Source: Udeniomyces pyricola
Lineage: Eukaryota; Basidiomycota; Tremellomycetes; Cystofilobasidiales; Mrakiaceae
NCBI GenBank assembly: GCA_039545295.1
Contig: BCIK01000001.1
Coordinates: 1,837,336-1,901,335, forward strand
DNA: 64,000 nt
Reading direction: 5' to 3'
Position 1 is the first letter of the stretch, and each line of letters opens with the position of its first letter. The position numbers and the translations under genes are program-made. Positions 44,473-55,234 of this stretch are shown here, in pieces. Below the pieces are notes generated by a model, which searched no databases, was not told the origin of the DNA, and saw only the letters and a program-made list of their open reading frames with translations.

Positions 44473-45412
44473 TGTCAGTCTGCGTCCGACCCAATCTGTT
44501 GGTCGTTCGATGATAGGGGTCTCATCACTTAGGCACTCTGACGTCTGAAAACGAGAGCATTTGGATTCATCGGTTGTTGACTTTGGCTTGACGGAGGATA
44601 TAACTGCAGGAAGAGGGGATGGGAAGGGGGGAGGTGGGGGGGTGGGGGGGTCCCGGGTTCAGGGGTGTGTCATTGGTGATTCCTCTCTCTGGCTGTCCTT
44701 CAGTTCACTCAGTACCCTTTACGATATCATGGAGTACTTGGGTCAGTTGCACTATGCATTCCCTCTAGTTGTAGCTCAGTATGTTGATTGATGTTATGGG
44801 GTGGGCTAGTACGTACCAGTAGCTATAGCTAGTATATATGTAATGAATCCATGAGGCATGGTTAGGCATTGTGATGATGTCCAAGACTTTTTCCCCCCGA
44901 CACAACCTGACATATATATATATATATTGGCGCTGTATACAATGCAATTTCTTGCTTCTCATGACCTGCCGGCGCGCGTGCGCTGGACTTGCGCTGTCCT
45001 CGGATCCCTTGACTCTCCTAAGCACTCATGATGCGCTGATCAATTAGCTTCAAGATCCCAGCTTCCTCTCTCTAAGTCTCCCGGTCTCTCGATCTCCTTG
45101 TCTATTCTCCCCCCCCCCCCCCCTATCGACGCTTTTCTTGTGTTCAGCTCCACTCAACTCGTCGACTTCACTGGCATCCACAGCCCTCACCCTCGGTCGT
45201 ACTCGAACAAGACGCCCGCAACGACGATTCGAGCAGATTAGATCGCGACCGACGTGTCTAGATCTACTAGCAACCCAGCTAGCTCCCTTGCCCGCCGCCA
45301 GTTGCAGTACGTTGCAGTCCCAAGTTGCAAGTTCCCTCCCCGCCCTTCCATCCCCTTCCCCCTCTTCTAGCTTCTCCCCTTGCTCGACTCGTCCTCATCA
45401 ACGGTCGTCGCA
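44473..45412. promoter_or_regulatory. LRG1 upstream region with G-rich and C-homopolymer tracts
   Basis: 940 bases lie between CUB1 and LRG1. A G-rich tract at 44615-44650 has at least four runs of three or more G, a sequence able to form a G-quadruplex. A (TA)n run lies at about 44912-44927 and a C homopolymer of about 15 at 45109-45123. A plus-strand frame opening near 45138 overlaps LRG1 out of frame and is not taken as a gene. Confidence 0.5.
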
Positions 45413-48400
45413 ATGGACCCTGGCACTGCCCACTCTCCTAGTTCCTCATTCGTATCTGCTCGATCGACGTTACTTCCCACCGGTCCATCGCCGCCGCTCG
45501 CTCCGGCGTCTGCCTCATCATCTTCCACCCGTCCGTCCTCGCCGCGTTCCTTCGCGCCCCCACCCGTGCCACTCTCATCGAGAGCGGCCTCCTCAACAAC
45601 CTCGTACGCTAGCCCCTCGCGCCAGCACGCTCATCTCCCATCCCATCCAACCTTTGAGCCTGAGCGCTCCCAGTCTCATCCATCCCCAACCCCGGCACGT
45701 CACACCCACCACCAGTCGCTGTCTCGAGGGTCGACGCCCAAGAGCATGTACGCGACGTCGGACTCGAATCTACTCGAGCACTCCCTCCAAACACACGCCT
45801 CATACGGTCAAAGACAGCAACCGCAACTACACATCTTCCCATCATCTCCACCAGCCCATTCATGTCCAATTTCTGCTCCGCCTGATGCCGCGTCGAGCTC
45901 GCAGCGCCCTCTTTCTATTGCTATACCTCCTCGCGCCTCGACGAGTCCGATGCCCCCACGTCAGCTGCCGCGGTCAGGTGCCACCTCGGTCTCTTCGTCG
46001 CCCCGAGTCGGCCACGATCCCACCTGGCCGCGACGACGTGGGACTACCTCCAGTCACAACGATGATGAAGGGGGACTTGCTTACCTTGATGACGCTGATG
46101 GCAGCGATTCCAAAAGATCGGATGAGCGGGATCCTCACAGCAGTTCTTCGGACCATAGATCAGTGAACGACATCGGCTCTAGGTCATGGTCGCGACCATC
46201 GACCCATGAAGGTCAAAGCACAAGTAACGACCACGCAATTGTTCCCACTCTCGACGCAAACGCCAGCCGACTTAAAGCCATTGATCCTGCCTTTCCCCTG
46301 GAAGATGAAGGCGGACGGCGAGGCGGGTTGCGTCCCTCGGCAAGCAGCGAGGGCCTCTCGATTAGTAACACCGGACACTCTGGCCCAGCTGGCCTGCCAT
46401 ACGCGAAGCATGCCCACAACCTATCCGCCTCGCATCTTCCTTTCGGAGGTCCACTCCATCAACCTACCTTTGCTTCCACGTCCCGGTCTGGTACGCCTTC
46501 TTCCTCTCATGAGCATGCCCTTCGGCCGCCCTCGACAACGCCTACGACACCCCCTTCGGTCCATTCCCACTCGCATCACTCGCACGCTTCGCCCTCGCAC
46601 CAATCGCACTCTTACTTCTCCAACACATCTCACCACGACTCCCAACACGATGCCACTGCAACACCATACAATCTTGGACCAGTCTCCTCATCTTCTGCTC
46701 TTTCGCACACATCATCGTACCAGCCCTCTGGCTCGACCCTATCGCATTCTGTGGCTGGGGAAAGGCTCGGCGCCGGCAGTTCAAGCACTCTGTGTGGTGC
46801 CTGCAACCAACCTGTCACAGGTCCATTTGTTCGGGCTCTCAAGACCGTTTTCCACCTGGATTGCTTCAAGTGTCAGGTTAGTAGCGCGTCGAATCATCGG
46901 AATTTTGGGGACTTCAGGACTGATATCGCGTCGCGTTGCATCCCCGGTCGGTTGTGTTTCACTCTGCATCTTCCTTGATAGGATTGCAACGCAATTGTCG
47001 CTGCTAAGTTCTTTCCTATCGAATCCAACAGCGGAAAACAGTACCCTCTGTGCGAGACGGACTACTTTCGCCGGCTTGATCTGATCTGCAAGACGTGCGG
47101 CATGGCCCTCCGAGGAAGTTACATCACAGCTTGCCGTGAGTCCTCCTACGCTCGCAGGCTGCTGCAGTGTATGACTATATACCTGGGGGACAATGACTGA
47201 CGTAATTCTTGGCGCCCTGTGTTGGATGCATACAGAGAAAAAGTACCACGTCGACCACTTTACCTGTTCGGCTTGTCCGACGCTTTTCGGTCCGCAGGAT
47301 TCATATTACGAGCATGACGACGACGTTTGTCAGTCTTTTCTCTCTCCCTATCTGTCCACGCATGTTGGAGCTGACTAGCGTAGACACGAGCGAAGTCTGA
47401 CACTCTGTGCCGTCTTTTTACTTGATAGACTGTCACTTTCACTACAGCACCCGTTTTGCCACCAAATGCGTAGGCTGTGGCGTTGCCATCCTCAAGCAGT
47501 TCGTCGAGATCAACCGAAACCAGAAAGATGAGTGTTGGCACCCAGAATGTTATATGATTCAGAAGGTGCGTTGCTTGGCTCTGTGTACCTGGGGCTCGAG
47601 CGCCCCCCCCCCTTCTAGCTTGGACCTTCAATTCGTCTCGTCCATGGCTGCTCATTTCGTCCAGGAATATTTGTTTGTTTTCCATCTGTGTGTAGTTTTG
47701 GAACGTCAAGCTTCTTTCCAGGTTCTCGGGAAGTGTATCGGGCTCTTCCACCCCGGCTGGGCCCAATGACAAGGAACATGAGGAGCTCAGTGAAACGGCG
47801 TCTACCCTCAAAGAGAAGCAACAAGAGATGGAGGAGCAGGTGTCGCGAGTCTGGACAGTACTCTCAGCGTTTGAGGAAAGCTCGGCTGCATGCATCTCGG
47901 AGATGCTCAGCAACGTGAGCAACTCGCTCTACATGGAAGCCGTTGCCATGGCCGAGACCTTCATCTTTCACGTCGAGGTCTTGTTTGCGGCCATCGACGA
48001 ACTTGAAACCCATTTTGTTGCCATGGAATCCTATGGTAAGATTGCGTTCTTTCCGTCATTGCTTCCTACGCATCTTGAAATCCACTGCAGTCGGACGAGT
48101 TTCTGACCCTGGCCACCTGCCTTCTTCGATTCCCAGACGTCGCATCCTCATCGTCATTAGGCATGGCCCATGTCCGAGAAGCCAAGCTTCTTTGCCGAAC
48201 CACCGTAAACTTTTTCTCGCTCCTTGCCCACACCCAAGAAAGCGGCTCTCGCCGAACGACTGGCGTCACAACCGATCTTTTCGCCCTCGTGACGCGACTC
48301 GCTCATTACCTCAAGATCCTTATTCGAATTGCGCTCACTGGTGCTCTCAAATTGGAACGCGAGCACGCCGACCGGTCCGCCCTAGAAAGCTTTCTGCGCC

Positions 48401-51400
48401 GGCTCAGTTTCATTGCCAGGGATGGGGGCGATCCTGCTGCTCGCCGTCGTCGCGTCTTGAAGCATCGAGCCCAAGGCGAGCTCCTCGCTACTCACGGCGA
48501 GCCCAATCCACACACGCCGACCCATGAGAAGGAACTCAACTACGGCTACGCTTCCCTCTTCATCGTAGACGGAGAGTCACTTCTCCGAGGCGATACTGGC
48601 ACCAAGGACGATGCACCACTCGATCTCTGCGTTTCGTGCAAGAAACCTGTCGAGGAAGATTGCGTGCGGCTCGGTATCTTTCCCCACTGGCACTCGCATT
48701 GCGTGCGATGTTCGACGTGTGGTAAGCTGGCAGCTGCTTACGCGAAGGACGACAGAAAAGCCCTGCTTCCCAGCGACGACGTCAAGTCGACAAAGAACAC
48801 CCTTCCCCGGCGTCCGCCGGCCAATGTGGATGACTTTCTGTTCATCCCACGACCCCCTCATGCCAAATCGTCTCTTGGTTCGGCAACGCTTCCGGAAAGT
48901 ATCTACTGCTCTGAGCATGCTCCACCAAATTCAATTCACGGCTTCGAGGCCGTGACAAGACTGGAGCAGTTTTCCTACCTTCTCAACGCAGCCCTTCGTC
49001 GACTTTACAATCATCTCCGTGCTAACGGTGTTGTCGCTTCGGTTCCTTGTGAGTTTTACATTTGATTTGTAGCATCTGACGGAAAGCGTACAATCCACCT
49101 GTGATCTCTGATTCATGGTTCCCTGATCGTCATATAGCCTCCATCATCAAGGCTCCTACGCTAGAAGAGGCTCAAGCCTCAGCCATGTACGACGCCTTTC
49201 GAGATTCGAACGAGATGAAGCGGATGAAGTCAGTCAACCTCGATCGCAAGCTCTCATCAACGTCTGCCCACGTCCCAAAACGATCGACGGTCGTCGAAAG
49301 CCCGTCGGGCAAGGTCGCCAAGCCGAGTGTGTTAAGCCAAGACGTCGTGTCGACAAAGAACCTACCACCGGTTCCGCCTCTTCCTGAGATGGCTGAGGAA
49401 CTCCGGCAGTTTCCTCCTCAGCCCAATCGCTCATCTCCTCACGCTCCTTTCACCCACCATCTGAATGGCCGAACACCAACTGGGCACTCGACTCCCCCTC
49501 TTCGCGATCCCTCCCCGTCGCGTGGGAGAGGCCCTTCTCCAACTGTCTCACGCGATCCTGAACCATCCGCTCAGTCTACGACCTCGGTCATCCGCCCTTC
49601 ATTCGCTCGGAACAATACCTCGATCCGCATCGTCACGGAGCCGTCGCCAGATCTCGGTGAAGACGACCGCTCTCAATCATCACTCGATCCTGAACGCTTA
49701 TTTGAAGATCACCTCACGCTTAGCGACCTCCCATCGCTCATCGAAGCCGAGCAAGCCCGGGCAGAGCATCGGCCAAATATCAATCACGGCTCCGGCGAAC
49801 GCAAACTCATTGCCGATCTTACGCCTGTCCAGTCGTTGATCATCAAACATTTTGCCGTCCTTCAGCTCCAGAAATCGGTTCTTAGCGAATCGTTCGACCT
49901 CGACGAGATTCTCGAACTCATGTCGAAGAGAAACAACTTTTGGAACAAACTTTTCAAGGGTGGGAAGGAAAAGGAAAAGCTCAAGAAAAAAGGTGCGTTA
50001 TGCGAGTTTGCCTCTTGTGTGTCACGCCGTCTCAGAGCTAAGCAGTGATTGGGCCGCTCCGTTTTATATCTGTCCAGGCGTTTTTGCTGTCCCTCTCGAT
50101 CAACTTGTCGATCGCGCAGGCTCGGACTCAGTCTTGGGGGCGACTGCAGCTCACCTCAAGGTGCCAACATTTCTTGAAGACATTATTGCCGCTATGAAAC
50201 AGATGGGTCAGTCCTAGCGCTTCATTCCCGAAATTCATAGTACGTTCAGAATGCTTACATACGTCTTATATATATATATATATCTTGTCCCCCAGACATG
50301 TCGGTCGAAGGAATCTTCCGCAAGAATGGTAACATCAGACGGCTCAAGGATATCTGCGACGCCCTCGATCGCGATCCGACTACTGTCAATCTCGCTGAAG
50401 AGAACCCTGTCCAACTCGCCGCATTACTCAAGAAATTTCTCCGCGACATGCCTGATCCTCTCTTGACCTTCAAGCTGCACCGCTTGTTTTGCGCTTCGCA
50501 AAGTAAGCTGTGTCTCTTTTCTTTCCTTTCTGTCCACCTGCTTCCCCACAGCTGGCGTACACTCTTCTGTTATGCATATATGACTGATCTGACATCAACG
50601 TCCCTTTGCTGTAGCTCTTGCCGCCGAGTCGGACCGCAAACGGTACCTTCACCTCATCGTCTGCCTTCTTCCACGGTATCACCGCGACACGATGGAAATT
50701 CTTTTTGTCTTCCTCAAATGGGTTGCTTCTTTCTCCCACGTTGACGAGGAGACGGGAAGTAAGATGGATCTACAAAATTTGGCCACTGTCATCGCACCAA
50801 GCATCCTTTATTCGAAGGGTGGAAACCCACTCCGGGATGAGAGCTTCGTCGCTATTAAGGCTGTCGCCATGCTCCTTCAGATGCAGGACGACTTCTACGT
50901 GGTCCCAGATGAGCTTGACCGGTTCCTCAATGACGGCATCGTCGATTTCTTCGAAAAGAGTCTCGACATCCCCCCCAAGGAAATGCTCAAAAGCTGCTCC
51001 AAGGTAAGCCGCTCCACAAGGTATTTTGCTTGTGACGTTGTATTGCTTCACTCATGCTGTTTGTGCTTATACATTCTCTTGGCTTTGCTATTGGTCAGAT
51101 TCATGTTCAAATTCAGGAGCATCGTCGTACCAAGCAACGGACCCCCATTCCTCATCCTCTCCGGAGTGAAACTGGACCGTCGCGCCTTCCCTCTTATCGA
51201 TCCGAGACAGCGCTTTCGGACTCGACCAGTCAATTTCCGGTTGGCTTGCCATCTGTCGCGGGTGGCGGCTTGCCAACGAACGGGTCGTCATCATCGATAG
51301 GTGCCCCTCGACCAGCCAGTTGGGCTCAGCAGGAACAGCATTCCCTACCGCCATCTGGAGCTCCCTCATTTGATCACTCGCCGTCATCCCCACGGCGAGC

Positions 51401-51536
51401 CTTCCAGTCTCCCCTCTCTGCATCGTCGGACACGGAGTCGCGACGATCCTATCATCCTCAGGCGCCTTCGGTTCACTCTCAGCAATCATCGCATTCGCGA
51501 CCCCCGCCGCCTCCTGGTCATCAACTTCGGTCATGA
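45413..51536 (+). CDS. LRG1: LIM-domain Rho GTPase-activating protein (Lrg1 type)
   Basis: This is a GAP for Rho1, and so probably a brake on wall-integrity signalling and glucan synthesis at growth sites. The ATG is at 45413. The N-terminal 450 residues are Ser/Pro/His-rich and disordered. LIM1 is LCGACNQPVTGPFVRALKTV to CETDYFRRLDLIC. LIM2 is CKTCGMALRGSYITA then KYHVDHFTCSACPTLFGPQD. A third LIM starts CVGCGVAILKQFVEINRNQ. A helical middle region (EHEELSETASTLKEKQQEME) precedes a last LIM, LCVSCKKPVEEDCVRLGIFP. The RhoGAP domain begins VFAVPLDQLVDRAGSDSVLG and includes MSVEGIFRKNGNIRRLKDIC (arginine finger region), NPVQLAALLKKFLRDMPDPL and KMDLQNLATVIAPSILYSKG. A Ser/Pro tail ends HQLRS, stop at 51536. 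About ten introns are present. Confidence 0.92.
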
Positions 51537-52256
51537 TTCCCTTTTCACTCGTTTATGCCTAAACTTCATCTGTTTCGCCCTTTTCCCTGGTTCCTTGTTG
51601 CCCGATTCTTCTTCTACGTTGCATTCTTTCGCTTTTCTGTCTCGGCCATCTGTTCTAGGACGATCTGGTTTCGCCTTCCCCACATCGCCTCTTGTGTCTG
51701 TGTCTTCCATTCGTCCTTGCGCGTCAATCTCCTTCCTGTTCTCGCGATCCTTTTCCACTTTTTTCCTTCCATAACCTGCATCTTTCCGCTCATTCTTTAC
51801 TTTCATGCATGCCACCTGTTGCTCTCGCAGGATGTTCCAAAAAATATCTCTAAAAGAACTTGAAATACCAAAAGAAAAATCAATTGCAGACCAGTCGACT
51901 ACAGTCCCGCTTCCCTTCCACAGAGCTTATTCCAATCCAACCTCCTGTAAAAAGACAAACCAATTGTGGCCAATGAGCATTTCGTGTATCCGGTTTGGTA
52001 TGAATCATGAAAAGATACGTACGTTCTGGACTGTATGGTCGGAAACGCGTGTAAAGGGTCCATAAAAGATGATATAGATCGAAACCCACATCAGCACGCA
52101 TGTCAGCTGGTTGCATAGTCGACTGCTGTCATGTGCGAATTGCAAGAGAAAGTGCTTACGGATGAAGCCGACCCGACGCTGGCTCTTCGGGGCAATTCGA
52201 CCTCCAGTAGTTCGCTGTTCTTGGCAAACATGGCTGTTGCGGAGACAAGAAAGTGG
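51537..52256. other. 3' flanks of LRG1 and the CMT1-like gene
   Basis: 720 bases lie between stop codons. The first 300 bases are C/T-rich and look like a continuation of the LRG1 message; AAAAAATATCTCTAAAAGAAC near 51838 may lie near its end. The minus-strand frames at 52103-52250 could be extra 3' exons of the CMT1-like gene but have no conserved content. Confidence 0.35.
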
Positions 52257-54850
52257 TCAGTGTATATCCCAAGCAGGGCTACTTCGATGAGACTCTGACA
52301 AGTCAACGAACCTATCGGGTGCCCCTGCCCAGTCAGTCAAAGCATACTGGCCATCGCTCTCCTGATCCTGTTCACCGCCATAAACATCGCTAACACTGCC
52401 ACCAAAGAGATCGAGGGCGAGTTTGGTGTGACTAACTCCGCCATAAGTCGTGACACATCGAGGATTGACGAGGATTCGAGCCGGTTGGAACGCCGAGTTA
52501 GGGACGAGGAACTCGATGGCCTGTGCTTCAAGTAGATCCTCAGCCTCGACAGGAGGAGGGGCGTCGAGATTGTCCGCCTCAGGCATAGCATCTTGAGCAG
52601 AGCCAGCAAAGAGGGCTTCCGATTCGGCGTCTCCAGTGTCCTTGACGTTATGCGCGAAGACCGGCTTGTTGTCGTCTTGAGCGACTGCTTTTTCCTCAGT
52701 TGCTGGCGCGACAACAGCATCGGCGACCGGCGCCTTGATCTCAGCCTTAGGGGGTGGCGCTGGGGGGGCGTCCTCGGCGGCCTTGACATCTTCGTCCTCT
52801 TCGCTTTCCTGTTGTCTCTTGCCATGTTGTCTCTTGACAAACGCTCGCTCAGACTTCCTACCCTCGGGCTCGATCAGGCTACGTCTGACACGCTGTTCGC
52901 TGCTCTCAACGTCTTCGATTCGACCGAGGCCTTGTGAGCCACGGTGCCCCTTGAACCCGCCCTTGGCCGCGTCAACCCACAGGTCTCGACAGAACCACAT
53001 CTGAGTCGAGTCCATGCACTGAGTTTCGTGATCCCACTGTGGCGATTGAGCGGTGGTCGAGAGGTTTTGGTAAACCTCAGACGCTCGGTAAGTGATTCCT
53101 TTGTAGTATGACTGAGCGGGATCGACAACGTGCGAGCCCGACTCGCAGCAAAAGACTTGGAAGGGCAAATGGGCAGCGTAACGTTCAGTCCCGGATCGGT
53201 CCCGGGGAGGGCCGCTGGAGATAACCGCGTGAGCAATGAATGTAGGTCAGCTGGTAGTTGAGACGCAAATCATCTGTCAGACAACGAAGCGCTTACGATT
53301 CAGACTTGGCATTGGACTTTGCTTGACGGAACAAGTTGCCCTCGATGTCACGCGTCCTCCATCTATAGGATATTGATAGGATAATGAAAGGATAGTGGAA
53401 CATTGGTAAGCTCCGGTAATCATCAGCGATACATGATATACAAAGACTCACCGATCGGAGAAGATGAAAAAGCCATTGTGCTCGGCCCAATCCATGCCGC
53501 AAACAAGGGATGCCTCATTGGTTCTGCTAACTCGCAAACTTTCGAGAACATCGCTCGGGCAAGTGAATCCCTTAAGCCAGATGACACGGTGAAACTTGAT
53601 CTGACGCTTCGTCTCGAGTTCGAAGAGCGGGTCAAGAGCGAGGTTCCTAGCAGTGGCCTCTTCTAGAGGGTAGTACGCCGCCGATGGATCGACAGTCATA
53701 GGAGGGACACGGCGTATTCGGAAGGCGACGCCCAAGATTGTAAGTACGGCCTCACATAGATCGGAGAGGGTCGGCGTGGAGTCGGAAGAGTCGGAGTCTA
53801 GCATCGAAACAAATACGTTTCGCGTGCCAAGTCTAGTCGAATGAGTAGCGGAGAAGGGAAGATTAGGTCGGTGTTCCGTTTCCGTGTACTTAGACAGTAA
53901 GTTCAACTAACTTTTTAGCGAGTTGGACGATGACAGCAAGCTGATCGACGAGGAAATGGTCGGCCGAGTGGACAACGATAGCGATGTAGTAGAGCTCGCC
54001 GTGTGCAGCGAGGTCTTCATAGTGATCGTCCCTTTGGTTCTGTCCAAACGGTCGCTTGAGAGTAGGACATGCCGCCTGAGGTTTGCAGAGCACAGAGATG
54101 ATCATGAAGCTGTGTCAAGACAAGATCCGATGAACAAGCAAGAAAAGAACAACGATGTGAGATAACAGGACTCACGGCAACCCAGCCGTTGAAGGTGAGA
54201 AGTTCGTCGATGGCCGACCGCACGTTTTGCGAGTCTAGATGGGACGTCTCAACACCTGTGATGAAGGGCTTCTGGAACCGTTCCCAATAGTCGGCAACGC
54301 CGGCGGAAACCTGCTCGTCAAACAAATCAGGCCGATCGTCTCTCCCTATGAACGGCACGGTTAGGCGAAGAGGAGGGGGGGGGGGAGGAAGAAAGAGAGG
54401 GAGAGGGAGAGGAAGAGGGAGAGGGGAAGGACAAAGACAATGTATCAGAGTTAGCGGTCACGCACATCTCGGTGATCAGGTTAGGCGAGGAGCTGATGCA
54501 TCTCGTGTATGTTGGCACATGAGCGATGAGAAACTCTCTGAGAATGCAGCAAGGTGTTGATGGCAACGGGGCAAGGAGGACGCGACCGAGGAGGCATTCC
54601 AACCTTGTATCTTACGGCTCTAGCGAAGCAAAAACAATAACTGACCCATACGCCTCTGAAGGAAAGGGTGCTTATGAACGTCGAGCGTCTTGTCGCCTCT
54701 AAGCCTATCGATAACTCCATGAGACTGAATTTCCCGCGAGGCCTGAGAAGAGGGAGAGCTCGAACCGAAGATCCATCGTAGGGTAAGGAGGCCGAGAGCA
54801 AGGACGGCGAGCCGGGTGGCGAGTCTTGTTTGAGCGGCACTGAGGGCCAT
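52257..54850 (-). CDS. CMT1: GT69 alpha-1,3-mannosyltransferase-like protein (CMT1/CAP59 family)
   Basis: This is a type II Golgi glycosyltransferase of the capsule-associated family. The start ATG is at 54848-54850, with membrane anchor LAVLALGLLTLRWIF. After a long 5' intron (about 300 nt) the reading is RMG-RDDRPDLFDEQVSAGV, FQKPFITGVETSHLD. The catalytic part is VDQLAVIVQLAKKLGTRNVF-VSMLDSDSSDSTP, ILGVAFRIRRVPP, LALDPLFELE, IKFHRVIWLKGFTCPSDVLE and CGMDWAEHNGFFIFSDRW, then RTRDIEGNLFRQ and FQVFCCESGSHVVDPAQSYY. WLKGF stands where many CAP59 relatives have an N-D pair, and the WAEHNGFFIF text points to the CMT1 subgroup. Between MWFCRDLWVDA and ILVNPRCVTTYGG lies an acidic, Ala/Pro-rich insertion of about 150 residues. 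The stop is taken at 52257; an alternative 3' exon was not excluded. Confidence 0.82.
54350..54645 (-). repeat. Purine-rich tract in the first CMT1 intron
   Basis: This unusually long intron (roughly 54345-54644, donor GTCAGT, acceptor TTCATAG) carries a polypurine tract of G runs and GAGAGGGAGA repeats at 54367-54430 on the plus strand, hence a long polypyrimidine tract on the sense strand. Its open frames are unrelated to GT69 proteins. Confidence 0.6.
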
Positions 54851-55234
54851 CGAGCCAAGGACTTGGGGATTAAAGAAGAGAAGCGGTAGCGAGAAGGATG
54901 AAGAGTGGCGGTGACGACTGGGAAAGACGAGGAGATGATGAGTGATGAGAACGGTAGCTGTCGTCCGAACAGACGAAGGGGTGAGGGCAAGAACGTGAAG
55001 ACGAGAGGGTGCTTTCGCGCCTTGGCCACCCACGTCTCATCGATCTCGACCCTCCATATGATCAAATATCACATATCAAGCCCCGAAGATCCGTACTAAT
55101 CTAATACAGTAGTCACCGGTCACTGGTCACATGTCACCGGTCACACGTTACTCACTCGACTTATTCCATAGTACAAGTCAGTCATCCTTCACGCGTCTCA
55201 TCCACGCGCTCACATCTACAACTTCCATCCCGAC
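54851..55234. promoter_or_regulatory. Divergent CMT1/CCZ1 promoter
   Basis: 384 bases lie between the start codons. CACCGGTCACTGGTCACATGTCACCGGTCACACGT at about 55115-55149 consists of four GGTCAC/GTCAC repeats, two of them ACCGGTCAC. This is the only ordered motif seen. It could be a binding-site array shared by both genes. Confidence 0.5.

Noticed and set aside
45138..46166. Long plus-strand open frame of 342 codons
   Set aside because: It overlaps LRG1 in another frame, is rich in Arg/Ser/Pro as expected of a shadow of a Ser/Pro-rich gene, and has no recognisable domain.
54327..54602. Open frames on the minus strand inside the CMT1-like gene
   Set aside because: They lie in a 300-nt intron; joining the flanking exons with GTCAGT and TTCATAG keeps the GT69 reading without them.
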